Part shown: piece by piece, positions 1-6,975 of the stretch
How positions within the stretch are numbered: the stretch's first letter is position 1
Layout of the letters: every line of letters starts with the position of its first letter
Origin: Paracoccaceae bacterium
GTDB lineage: Bacteria > Pseudomonadota > Alphaproteobacteria > Rhodobacterales > Rhodobacteraceae
Length of the DNA: 12,005 nt
Assembly: GCA_026982255.1 (NCBI GenBank)
Contig: JALSHL010000244.1
Location: forward strand, 1-12,005
Direction of reading: 5' to 3'
Translations under genes and position numbers: made by a program
The notes under the pieces: model-generated
Told to the model about the DNA's origin: nothing
What the model saw: only the letters and a program-made list of their open reading frames with translations
The model's database searches: none

Positions 1-2
1 AT

Positions 3-758
3 AACGCCACACTGAACCGATTCTTCTCGCTGCATTACCTGCTGCCCTTCGTCATTGTCGGGCTGGTTGCGGTTCACATCTGGGCTTTCCATACCACGGG
101 TAACAATAACCCGACCGGTGTCGAGGTGCGTCGCGGATCGCGCGAAGAGGTCAAAAAGGATACGCTTCCGTTCTGGCCCTACTTCGTGATCAAGGACCTG
201 TTTGCACTGGTTGTTGTGCTGGCGGTTTTTGTGGCTGTTATCTGGACCATGCCGAACTACTTCGGCCATCCGGACAACTATCGCATGGCCAACCCGCTTT
301 CGACGCCCGCGCATATCGTGCCGGAATGGTATTACCTGCCGTTCTACGCCATCCTGCGCGCCTTTACCGCCGATGTCTGGATTGTGCAGTTCTTCCACTT
401 CATTTCCGGTGGTATCATCGACGCCAAATTCTTCGGTGTGATAGCGATGTTCGGGGCTATCTTCGTGATGGCGCTGGTGCCGTGGCTTGACACAAGCCGC
501 ACCCGCTCCGGCGCCTATCGTCCGATGTTCAAGTGGTTCTTCTGGTTGCTTGCGCTCGACTTCATGGTGCTGATGTGGGCCGGTGCGCAGCCAGCCGAAC
601 CTCCGTATTCGACGATTTCGCTGATTGGCTCGATTTACTGGTTTGCGTATTTCCTGGTCATCCTGCCTGTTCTGGGACTGATCGAGAAACCGAAAACCCC
701 GCCTGCAACTATCGAAGAAGATTTCGACGCGCATTACCCGCCGGAACCGGCCGAGTAA
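3..758 (+). CDS. petB: Cytochrome b of the cytochrome bc1 complex, C-terminal part (5' truncated)
   Basis: This is the quinol-oxidising, di-heme membrane subunit of respiratory complex III. The gene starts before the window; the open frame runs from base 3 with no stop, so only the last 251 residues are seen. Base 33 encodes a His in LHYLLPF and base 75 a second His in VAVHIW. They are 14 residues apart, the spacing of the two heme ligands in helix D. The Qo-site motif PEWY lies at 321-332 (fragment residues 107-110), followed by LPFYAILRA. Several hydrophobic helices follow, and the tail is charged and acidic (ending PPEPAE), as in alphaproteobacterial cytochrome b. Cytochrome c1 begins 22 bases downstream, so this is the usual fbc/pet operon; the Rieske gene is expected upstream, outside the window. 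The family assignment is very secure. The symbol may be given as fbcB in other naming schemes. Confidence 0.97.
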   Translation, partial: NATLNRFFSLHYLLPFVIVGLVAVHIWAFHTTGNNNPTGVEVRRGSREEVKKDTLPFWPYFVIKDLFALVVVLAVFVAVIWTMPNYFGHPDNYRMANPLSTPAHIVPEWYYLPFYAILRAFTADVWIVQFFHFISGGIIDAKFFGVIAMFGAIFVMALVPWLDTSRTRSGAYRPMFKWFFWLLALDFMVLMWAGAQPAEPPYSTISLIGSIYWFAYFLVILPVLGLIEKPKTPPATIEEDFDAHYPPEPAE

Positions 759-766
759 GAGACGAG

Positions 767-772
767 AAGGAG
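767..772 (+). promoter_or_regulatory. Ribosome binding site of cytochrome c1
   Basis: AAGGAG lies 8 bases before the ATG at 781. A second ATG follows directly at 784 with an 11-base spacing, so the first of the two Met codons is the better start. The mature protein would be the same with either. Confidence 0.7.
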
Positions 773-780
773 ACAAAGAG

Positions 781-1560
781 ATGATGAAGAAAACCATCCT
801 GTCCGCGCTCGTCGCGGTTGGCATCGCCGGCAGCGCATATGCTGCCGAAGGCGAAAGCGTAGTCGAGGATTACAGCTTCAGCTTCGAAGGGCCGTTCGGC
901 ACCTACGATCAGGCACAGCTCCAGCGCGGGCTTCAGGTTTACACCGAAGTCTGTGCCGCCTGTCACGGTCTGGAATTCGTAGCCTATCGCACGCTCGGTG
1001 ATGACGGTGGGCCGAAGCTCTCCGAGGATCAGGTGAAAGCCTATGCCAAGCAGTTCGAGGTTTACGACCCCGAAATCGACGATACCCGGCCGGCAAAACC
1101 GTCGGATTATTTCGGCACCTCCAGCTATGACGGCGCGCCCGATCTGAGCCTTATGGCAAAGGCCCGCGCCGGTTTCCATGGCCCCTATGGTCTGGGTATC
1201 AACCAGATCGTAAAGGGCATGGGCGGTGCCGAATATATCGCTTCGATCCTGGCTGGCTACACCGGCGAAGAGAAGGAAGAGGCCGGAACCCTGTTCTACA
1301 GCAACCATACGTTCCCCGGGGGCTGGATTTCCATGCCGCCCCCTCTCGAGGATGGCATGGTGGAATTCCGCGATGGTAGCGACAATGATGTCGAGAGCAT
1401 GGCTCAGGACGTTGCCGCCTTCCTGATGTGGGCAGCGGAACCGAAGATGACCGCGCGCAAGAAAACCGGCTTCCTGGTTTTCGTCTACATGGTCTTCCTC
1501 GGCGCGCTTCTGTATCTGTCGAACAAGAAACTCTGGGCGCCGCACAAGCGCAAAGACTGA
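781..1560 (+). CDS. petC: Cytochrome c1 precursor of the bc1 complex
   Basis: This membrane-anchored c-type heme subunit carries electrons from the Rieske protein to cytochrome c on the periplasmic side. The 259-aa product begins with a Sec signal peptide (about residues 1-21, ending AYA before AEGES). The heme-binding CAACH is at residues 58-62, and the sixth heme ligand is probably Met185 in WISMPPPL. One C-terminal anchor helix spans about 229-246, followed by a short basic cytoplasmic tail (KKLWAPHKRKD). Order and length fit alphaproteobacterial c1. The only cysteines are the two of the heme motif, so the extra loop disulfide known from Rhodobacter capsulatus c1 cannot form; Ile183 sits two residues before the Met ligand. 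The gene follows cytochrome b in the same operon and ends at a strong terminator. It is also called fbcC. Confidence 0.97.
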   Translation: MMKKTILSALVAVGIAGSAYAAEGESVVEDYSFSFEGPFGTYDQAQLQRGLQVYTEVCAACHGLEFVAYRTLGDDGGPKLSEDQVKAYAKQFEVYDPEIDDTRPAKPSDYFGTSSYDGAPDLSLMAKARAGFHGPYGLGINQIVKGMGGAEYIASILAGYTGEEKEEAGTLFYSNHTFPGGWISMPPPLEDGMVEFRDGSDNDVESMAQDVAAFLMWAAEPKMTARKKTGFLVFVYMVFLGALLYLSNKKLWAPHKRKD

Positions 1561-1581
1561 TAACAACGGACAGTGAAACAG

Positions 1582-1608
1582 AAAGGGCGGGGTTTTCCCC
1601 GCCCTTTT
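1582..1608. terminator. Bidirectional rho-independent terminator between cytochrome c1 and thiQ
   Basis: An 11-bp perfect stem (AAAGGGCGGGG at 1582-1592, its complement at 1597-1607) closes a TTTT loop. The plus-strand transcript ends in TTTT. On the minus strand the hairpin is followed by TTTC and TGTTTC, so it can stop thiQ transcripts as well. The last base touches the thiQ stop codon at 1608-1610. It lies 22 bases after the cytochrome c1 stop and serves the two convergent operons. Confidence 0.88.
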
Positions 1609-2303
1609 CATGTTCCCAGATAGGCCGCCAGCGCCGGCGGCGGATTATCCAGCAAATCCACCGTATCGCATGGCTGACCGGCCACTCCGTCAGCCACCAG
1701 CACCGCCTTGTCACAAATCCTGCGGGCGTCTTCGGGATTGTGGGTGACCAGCAGCAGAGTGGCGTCATGTTCCGCCCGGATACGCGCCACCAGATCGAGC
1801 ATCTCGAACCGCAAGGCCGGACCGAGCGCTGCAAACGGTTCGTCCAGCATCAGCACAGGCCTGTCCCGCAGCAAGGCCCGGGCCAGCGCCACCCGCTGCC
1901 GCTGCCCGCCCGAAAGCTCCGAGGGCAGCCGTTCGCCCGCACCATGCAAGCCAACCTCGGCCAGCGCTGCCGCGACCCGTTCCTTCTCGGCGCGCGACAG
2001 CCGCAGTGACGGCCGCACCCCGAGCGCGGTGTTTTGCCAGACGGTCAGATGTGGGAACAGGTTGTGTTCCTGAAACAACAGCGTCACGGGCCGTTCGGCT
2101 GGCGGAGCCTTGGTGAAATCCGCCCCGTTGAACAGGACTTTCCCGCTTGCGGCTTTGACAAATCCGGCGATCGCCAGCAACAGCGTGGATTTCCCCCCGC
2201 CGGACGGTCCGATAATTGCCGTGCTGCCGCCGGAAATTGTCAGGTTTGCCGCCAGCGAAAAACCCTGTTGCCGGATCAGCAGAGCCTCAAGTGTGATGTC
2301 CAA
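1608..2303 (-). CDS. thiQ: Thiamine ABC transporter, ATP-binding protein ThiQ
   Basis: This is the ATPase of the thiamine/thiamine-phosphate importer, acting on the cytoplasmic face. With the start used here it is 231 aa, close to the E. coli ThiQ length. Visible motifs are Walker A GPSGGGKST at residues 32-40, Q-loop Gln78 (FQEHNLFPHLT), ABC signature LSGGQRQR at 130-137, Walker B VLMLDEP at 150-156 and switch His188 (VTHNPEDA). The frame is open up to 2321, where only TTG, GTG and TTG occur as starts. I chose TTG at 2303 because GGAGGG lies just before it with 4-6 bases spacing, and the product then begins MDITLEALL as in homologues. It overlaps the end of thiP by 17 bases, so translation is probably coupled. 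It is the last gene of the operon and is followed immediately by a terminator. The ABC class is certain; thiamine specificity comes from the thiB/thiP neighbours and the TPP riboswitch. Confidence 0.93.
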   Translation of the reverse strand: MDITLEALLIRQQGFSLAANLTISGGSTAIIGPSGGGKSTLLLAIAGFVKAASGKVLFNGADFTKAPPAERPVTLLFQEHNLFPHLTVWQNTALGVRPSLRLSRAEKERVAAALAEVGLHGAGERLPSELSGGQRQRVALARALLRDRPVLMLDEPFAALGPALRFEMLDLVARIRAEHDATLLLVTHNPEDARRICDKAVLVADGVAGQPCDTVDLLDNPPPALAAYLGT

Positions 2304-3858
2304 GACGCCCTCCACGATCAAACAGCCAGAATAATGCCAGCGTCACGGCCACCAACACCAGTGCCACGCTGGCCGCATCCTCCATGCGATAGGCGCCCAT
2401 CAGACGATACATCAGCAGGGGCAGGGTCTCCACCTCCGGCGGAGCAAACAGGGTTATCACCCCCAGATCCCCCATCGAAAGAGCCGCAGCCAGCCCCGTG
2501 GCAAATCCCGCCGGTTTGCGGATGGCGGGCCATAGAAACAACCGGAACCGGCTCCAGCCGCTCATCCCCAGCGAATCCGCCAGCAATCCCAGCGACCGGC
2601 GATTGGCGGCAAAGGCAGGTAGCAGTGCCCGCAAGGCAATAGGCAGGCTCATCGCCGCATTGACCAGCGTCGTGACCGGCAGGGCCAGCGCAAACGGATT
2701 GGCGACCGGATAGAGCAGTATGAACAGCCCCGTGCCCAGCACAAAGGGTGAGAGGGCCAGCGTCGAAAGGGCAATCCCCTCGACAATCGAAGCCCCGCGC
2801 GCCTGCCGCGCTCGCAACCTGTCGATAAACCCTGCCAACATCAGCGCTAACACCAGCGCCAGCAGGGCCGAACCCAGAGAAATCAGCAGGCTGTTTCCCA
2901 TCGCGGGCCAAAGACTGGCGGGCAGATTCACCAACCCCGGCACCCCGCGCAACAGCACCGCCACCAGCGGCGCGCCGAGAAACAGAGATACCCCCAACAA
3001 CACAATCCGGTCCTGCCACAGTCGCCAGCCGCCCCGTGCATCGAACCGCTGAACCGGCACCCCGAGCGTCGCGCCGAAATCCGTCTGTCGTGACAGTTTC
3101 AACGAGGCCAGCACGACCACTGCGCAAATGCCGAACTGCACCAGCCCCAGCAATGCCGCCCGCCCGAGGTTGAAATCAAATCGCAGCGCCTGATAGATCG
3201 CCAGCTCGATTGTTGTGGCCTTCGGGCCACCACCCAGCGCCAGCGCAACGGCAAAACTGGTGATCGATAGCAAGAAAACCAGCAAAAACGCCCCCGGCAG
3301 CACACCCTTCAGCATCGGCCATTCCAGCCGCCGGAATATATCGTCCGGTCGCATGTCCAGTTGCGCCGCCAGCCGGAAATGCTCGGCCGGAATGCCAGCC
3401 CAGCCCTGCAAAATCAGACGCGTTACCAGCGGCAGGTTGAAAAATACATGCGCCAGCAGGATGCCGGTTAGCCCGTATACACTAATCGGGCCGCTACCGA
3501 ATACCTCCAGCCCGCGGGACATAATGCCCGCCCGCCCCCAGACCGCCAGAATCCCCAGAACCGCCACGATGACGGGCAACAGAAACGGTGCGCCGAGCAG
3601 GGTAATTAGTGCGGCGCGCCCGCGAAACTGCCGCCGTGCCAGCGCGCGGGCGGCGGGGATGGCCAGCAGCACACTGATCCCCGCCGAAAGCACCGCCTGA
3701 AACAGGGTAAAGCGGATCGCCGACCAGTCCGGAACCGACAGCCCCGCTGCCCCCTCCGCCTGCGACCACAGCGCCAGCAGAGGGGCCACGACCAGCAGCG
3801 CCATCAACAGTAGCGCCACCGGTCCGGCGATATTTACCGGCTTAAAGCGGCCAGCCAT
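2287..3858 (-). CDS. thiP: Thiamine ABC transporter, permease ThiP
   Basis: This inner-membrane channel subunit of the thiamine importer is 523 aa and contains two fused permease halves, as is usual for ThiP and the related iron permeases. About twelve hydrophobic segments are seen. Each half carries an EAA-type cytoplasmic loop that docks on the ATPase: about residues 159-185 (EHFRLAAQLDMRPDD) and about 422-448 (SLGLLADSLGMSGWS). The ATG at 3858 lies inside the end of thiB (25-base overlap) and has only a weak Shine-Dalgarno, so translational coupling to thiB is likely. The 3' end overlaps thiQ. The fold alone would also fit an iron(III) permease such as FbpB, but the ThiB partner and the TPP riboswitch make thiamine the firm reading. 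Confidence 0.94.
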   Translation of the reverse strand: MAGRFKPVNIAGPVALLLMALLVVAPLLALWSQAEGAAGLSVPDWSAIRFTLFQAVLSAGISVLLAIPAARALARRQFRGRAALITLLGAPFLLPVIVAVLGILAVWGRAGIMSRGLEVFGSGPISVYGLTGILLAHVFFNLPLVTRLILQGWAGIPAEHFRLAAQLDMRPDDIFRRLEWPMLKGVLPGAFLLVFLLSITSFAVALALGGGPKATTIELAIYQALRFDFNLGRAALLGLVQFGICAVVVLASLKLSRQTDFGATLGVPVQRFDARGGWRLWQDRIVLLGVSLFLGAPLVAVLLRGVPGLVNLPASLWPAMGNSLLISLGSALLALVLALMLAGFIDRLRARQARGASIVEGIALSTLALSPFVLGTGLFILLYPVANPFALALPVTTLVNAAMSLPIALRALLPAFAANRRSLGLLADSLGMSGWSRFRLFLWPAIRKPAGFATGLAAALSMGDLGVITLFAPPEVETLPLLMYRLMGAYRMEDAASVALVLVAVTLALFWLFDRGGRLGHHT

Positions 3859-4823
3859 TCGGCCAGAGCCTGTTCACGCAGGGCGGGCACCTCGTCCACC
3901 GGCACCGACAGCGCCTTGTCGGGGGATACCGGAGCATCGAATCCTTCGGGCAGGCCTGTTTCCGGAGTGCGGGCCGGATACATCCAGTTATTTGTCGGGA
4001 TCAGCGACTGGAATGCGTCCGTCAGCATGAAGTCCAGAAAACGGTCGGCCAGTTCGGGATGTTTCGAGCCGGCCAGCTTCGCTGCCACCTCGATCTGCAT
4101 ATACTGCCCCTCGTCGAAAATCGCCGCCGCCTTGGAGTCGTCCACCTCGACAATCAGGTGATAGGCGGGGGAGGTGGTATAGCTCAGCACCATATCGGCC
4201 TCGCCCTCCAGAAACATACCATAAGCTTCGGACCAGCCCTTGGTCACCGTCACGATCTGCGGCGAGAGTTTCGCCCATGCCGCACCGGCCTTGTCGCCGT
4301 AAACCGTTTTCATCCACATCAACAAGCCCAGACCGGGGGTGGAGCTGCGCGGGTCCTGAATAATAATGCTGGTGTCACTGCCGATCAGCTCGGCAAAGCT
4401 CGTCGGCGGGTTTTCCAGTCTTCTCCTGTCATAGACAAAGGCGAAATACCCCCAGTCGAAGGGCAGAAAAGTATCGTCTGTCCACTCGATCGGCAGGCTC
4501 AACCCCTCCGGCACGCCGTTGTGCGGGGCAAAAAGGCCGGTTTCCTTGGCCGTGGCCATCAGGCTGGTGTCCAGCCCCAGCACTACATCGGCATCACTGC
4601 GCCCGCCTTCCAGCCGCAGGCGTGACAGCAGCGCCGCCCCGTCGCCCGCTCCGACGAATTGCAGATCGCAATCGCAGACCTCCTCGAAGGCCAGTTCGAC
4701 CGCCGGTCCCGGACCCCAGTCCGAAACAAAACTGTCATAGGCATAGACGGTAAGTGTGGGTGTTTCAGCCGCTGCTATCCCCGCAAGGGAAACAAGGGCC
4801 GCAGTCAGAAGGGATCGTTTCAT
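3834..4823 (-). CDS. thiB: Thiamine-binding periplasmic protein ThiB
   Basis: This periplasmic substrate-binding protein captures thiamine, TMP or TPP and hands it to ThiPQ. It is 329 aa. A signal peptide covers about residues 1-19 (MKRSLLTAALVSLAGIAAA, cut before ETPTL). The mature start TVYAYDSFVSDWGPGP is the ThiB hallmark, and the protein continues as a typical two-lobed class II binding protein. Two close cysteines (Cys50, Cys52) lie in the motif EVCDCDLQF. An in-frame ATG at 4835 would add four residues, but GGAGG at 4829-4833 sits between the two and is 5 bases from the ATG at 4823, so the latter is the start. It is the first gene of thiBPQ, under a TPP riboswitch. The stop overlaps thiP. 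Confidence 0.96.
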   Translation of the reverse strand: MKRSLLTAALVSLAGIAAAETPTLTVYAYDSFVSDWGPGPAVELAFEEVCDCDLQFVGAGDGAALLSRLRLEGGRSDADVVLGLDTSLMATAKETGLFAPHNGVPEGLSLPIEWTDDTFLPFDWGYFAFVYDRRRLENPPTSFAELIGSDTSIIIQDPRSSTPGLGLLMWMKTVYGDKAGAAWAKLSPQIVTVTKGWSEAYGMFLEGEADMVLSYTTSPAYHLIVEVDDSKAAAIFDEGQYMQIEVAAKLAGSKHPELADRFLDFMLTDAFQSLIPTNNWMYPARTPETGLPEGFDAPVSPDKALSVPVDEVPALREQALAEWLAALSR

Positions 4824-4828
4824 AATGT

Positions 4829-4856
4829 CCTCCATTTACTGCGACGTAGTCGGAGG
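4829..4856 (-). promoter_or_regulatory. thiB Shine-Dalgarno and possible anti-Shine-Dalgarno hairpin
   Basis: On the minus strand the thiB ribosome binding site GGAGG (4829-4833) is preceded by CCTCC (4852-4856), its exact complement. The 18 bases between them contain a further small CGAC/GTCG fold. Pairing would hide the ribosome site, so this is a candidate expression platform for the riboswitch just upstream, working on translation. Complementarity is directly visible; the switching role is inferred. Confidence 0.45.
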
Positions 4857-4867
4857 GGCGGAATATC

Positions 4868-4958
4868 CGCTCGCACCTTTCCTACGCCGGCATGATCCGG
4901 TTCAGGTTCAACGGGTCCGCGTTGTGCGTCTCAGCCCTTACAGGCTCCCCGAGGCAGC
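4868..4958 (-). promoter_or_regulatory. TPP (thiamine pyrophosphate) riboswitch, THI element
   Basis: Read on the minus strand, the leader has the conserved thi-box parts in order: CGGGGAGCC (4944-4952 region), GGGCTGAGA, GGACCCGTTGAACCTGA, CCGGATCATGCCGG and GCGTAGGAAAGG (ending about 4876). These are the pyrimidine-sensing GCUGAGA loop and the pyrophosphate-sensing arm of the TPP aptamer. A short P1 (GCCT with AGGT) can close it. It sits about 45 bases before the thiB start and so should lower importer synthesis when TPP is abundant. A small GCGGA-TAT-TCCGC hairpin (4858-4870) follows, without a T-run, which argues against an intrinsic terminator and for translational control. Outer limits are approximate. 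Confidence 0.96.
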
Positions 4959-4962
4959 GCCG

Positions 4963-4991
4963 AGACTAGCCAAATGTGGCGGAATTGCAAG
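4963..4991 (-). promoter_or_regulatory. Candidate sigma-70-type promoter of thiBPQ
   Basis: On the minus strand CTTGCA (4986-4991) is followed after 17 bases by TAGTCT (4963-4968). A start about 7 bases downstream would place the RNA 5' end just ahead of the TPP aptamer. Both boxes are imperfect, so this is a position-supported guess. Confidence 0.4.
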
Positions 4992-5045
4992 CCAATCCCG
5001 AAAAGGGGTTTTTCCGTCCCCCTGCATGCGGTATTGATCGGCCAA

Positions 5046-5050
5046 AGGAG
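5046..5050 (+). promoter_or_regulatory. Ribosome binding site of aroC
   Basis: AGGAG lies 8 bases before the ATG at 5059. A second in-frame ATG at 5065 (MNSFGH) would be 14 bases away, so the first is preferred. Confidence 0.7.
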
Positions 5051-5058
5051 TTAACGCC

Positions 5059-6159
5059 ATGTCCATGAATTCATTCGGCCACCTGTTCCGCGTCACCACA
5101 TGGGGCGAGAGCCACGGTCCCGCGCTCGGTGCCGTCGTGGACGGCTGCCCGCCGAACATTCCACTGGACGCGGCGATGTTGCAGGTCTGGCTCGACAAGC
5201 GCAAACCGGGCCAGAACAAATTCACCACCCAGCGGCAGGAGGCCGATCAGGTCGAGATCCTGTCCGGCGTGTTCGAGGGGCGCACCACCGGCACCCCGAT
5301 CCAGTTGCTGATCCGCAACACGGACCAGCGGTCGAAAGACTACGGCGATATTGCCGAAAAATTCCGCCCCGGCCATGCCGACATCACCTATTTCCAGAAA
5401 TACGGCAACCGCGACTATCGCGGTGGGGGTCGTTCCTCGGCCCGTGAAACGGCGGCCCGTGTGGCGGCGGGCGGCGTGGCCCGTGCTGCATTGGCGGCCC
5501 TGTTGCCCGAGGTCGAAATCACGGGCTACATGGTGCAGATGGGTCCGCATAAAATCGACCGCGCCAATATGGATATGGCGCAAATCGCCGCCAACCCGTT
5601 CTGGACACCGGACGCCGAAGCGGCAGAAAAATGGGACGGTTACCTGTCGCAACTGCGCAAATCCGGCAGCTCCGTCGGCGCGGTGGTCGAGGTGATCGCC
5701 TCCGGCCTGCCCGCCGGTCTCGGTGCGCCGGTCTATGCGAAACTCGATACCGATATCGCTGCCGCCATGATGTCGATCAACGCCGTCAAGGCGGTGGAGA
5801 TCGGTGCGGGCATGGAGGCCGCAACCCTGACCGGCGAGGAAAACGCTGACGAAATCACCATGGGACCGGACGGGCCGGAGTTTTCCAGCAACCACGCCGG
5901 CGGTATCCTTGGCGGCATCTCGACAGGGCAGGATATCGTCAGCCGGTTCGCGGTAAAGCCGACCTCCTCGATCCTGACGCCGCGCAAGACCATCACCAAA
6001 TCCGGCGAGAATACCGAGATCATTACCAAAGGCCGTCACGATCCCTGCGTCGGCATCCGCGCCGTGCCGGTGGGCGAGGCGATGATGGCCTGCGTATTAC
6101 TCGACCACTACTTGCTGCATCGCGGGCAGATCGGGGAAAACCCCGGAAAAATCGGTTAG
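5059..6159 (+). CDS. aroC: Chorismate synthase
   Basis: This enzyme converts 5-enolpyruvylshikimate-3-phosphate to chorismate, the last step of the shikimate pathway, using reduced FMN; it acts in the cytoplasm as a tetramer. The 366-aa length is typical. The three family signatures are present: GESHGPALGAVVDGCP at residues 16-31, the GNRDYRGGGRSSARET block from about 116, and FSSNHAGGILGGISTG with its conserved His near residue 275. RPGHAD (103-108) and the late RHDPCVG are also conserved. The gene stands alone on the plus strand, divergent from thiBPQ; a promoter is expected in the 235-base spacer but none is obvious. Its stop codon overlaps the stop of the opposite SDR gene, with no terminator between. 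Confidence 0.98.
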   Translation: MSMNSFGHLFRVTTWGESHGPALGAVVDGCPPNIPLDAAMLQVWLDKRKPGQNKFTTQRQEADQVEILSGVFEGRTTGTPIQLLIRNTDQRSKDYGDIAEKFRPGHADITYFQKYGNRDYRGGGRSSARETAARVAAGGVARAALAALLPEVEITGYMVQMGPHKIDRANMDMAQIAANPFWTPDAEAAEKWDGYLSQLRKSGSSVGAVVEVIASGLPAGLGAPVYAKLDTDIAAAMMSINAVKAVEIGAGMEAATLTGEENADEITMGPDGPEFSSNHAGGILGGISTGQDIVSRFAVKPTSSILTPRKTITKSGENTEIITKGRHDPCVGIRAVPVGEAMMACVLLDHYLLHRGQIGENPGKIG

Positions 6160-6917
6160 CCCAGACCGATACGCGCGCGGATCTTCTCGTCCCTGAGAGA
6201 AACTTCCTGCCCCGCGAATTCGTCAGCGTCATCGGTGCAAAGCCATGCAACCGCTTTTGCCGGCCACTCGGGCGGAATATGCACCGACGGATCGAGCTGG
6301 CTGACCGGATTGATCCCCGAGGCCCGGATCGCCACCTGCATGTATGTCGCCACCGTTCCGGGGCTGAGCCCGAACACACGCACCCCCGCTTCGGCTGTTT
6401 CCAGATGGGCGGAACGGGTCAGCATCGCCGCGCCGGCCTTGGCTGCGCAGTAATGGCTCCATCCTTCCAGGGGCGCATGGGCCGCGCCGGAGCTGATATT
6501 GATGATGGTGCCGTTGCCCTGTTCCAGCATTACGGGCAAAGCGGCGCGCAAACCGTGGTATATGCCCTTGAAATTGATATCCGCAGCGCGGCTCCAGCTG
6601 TCGGGATTCGATGTGGCCAGCGGACCGATCGGGTCGATTACACCGGCATTTCCGACCAGAATGTCGAGCCTCTCGTAGTGTTCCAGACACTGTTCCACCG
6701 TGTCGGCCACCGCCTCGTAATTTGCCACGTCGCATACGCTGGTGATGGCTGTCCCGCCAAATCCGTTGATCCGTGCCGCCACTTCCCCGATTTCATCTGC
6801 CGAGCGCGCCGCCAGCACAACCGAGGCACCGCGGCTGGCCAGTTCCACCGCCGTTGCCGCACCGATCCCGCGGCTGGCCCCGGTTACAATTGCGGCTTTT
6901 CCCGCAAATTCGAGCAT
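6156..6917 (-). CDS. Short-chain dehydrogenase/reductase (SDR) of unknown substrate
   Basis: This is a 253-aa classical SDR, an NAD(P)-dependent oxidoreductase probably in the cytoplasm. The nucleotide site TGASRGIG is at residues 12-19, followed by Asp63 (CDVAN) and NAG at 90-92. The catalytic set is Asn115 (DINFKG), Ser142/143, Tyr156 and Lys160 (YCAAK), with PG at 186-187. Arg38 in LAARS, after the second strand, hints at NADPH. The start has a strong AGGAGG 5 bases before the ATG. The C-terminal end (GQEVSLRDEKIRARIGLG) departs from the usual SDR ending of GxxxxVDGG and may relate to the substrate. FabG-like annotation would be too specific. It lies 58 bases downstream of fliP with no clear terminator, so read-through from the flagellar operon is possible, although nothing links it to motility. 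Confidence 0.93.
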   Translation of the reverse strand: MLEFAGKAAIVTGASRGIGAATAVELASRGASVVLAARSADEIGEVAARINGFGGTAITSVCDVANYEAVADTVEQCLEHYERLDILVGNAGVIDPIGPLATSNPDSWSRAADINFKGIYHGLRAALPVMLEQGNGTIINISSGAAHAPLEGWSHYCAAKAGAAMLTRSAHLETAEAGVRVFGLSPGTVATYMQVAIRASGINPVSQLDPSVHIPPEWPAKAVAWLCTDDADEFAGQEVSLRDEKIRARIGLG

Positions 6918-6975
6918 TGTATCCTCCTGTTTCGTTCACCCGCAGTTTGGCCGCGAACCGGATTCGAGGCAATCC

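Noticed and set aside
709..1611. Long open frame on the minus strand opposite cytochrome c1
   Set aside because: It is antisense to a certain gene, has no recognisable motif and no good ribosome site; it reflects GC-rich codon bias.
4821..4835. Alternative thiB start at ATG 4835
   Set aside because: The ribosome site GGAGG lies downstream of it, and the signal peptide begins naturally at the ATG at 4823.
5005..5022. GGGG-loop-CCCC hairpin in the thiB/aroC spacer, considered as a terminator or operator
   Set aside because: The stem is only about four pairs with a nine-base loop, and no gene ends here on either strand.
5071..6039. Long open frame on the minus strand opposite aroC
   Set aside because: It lies fully antisense to chorismate synthase, and its His/Arg/Gly-rich composition is typical of a shadow frame.
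6918..6975. Possible terminator between fliP and the SDR gene (GGATT/AATCC inverted repeat)
   Set aside because: The stem has five pairs, a six-base loop and no T-run; too weak to call.
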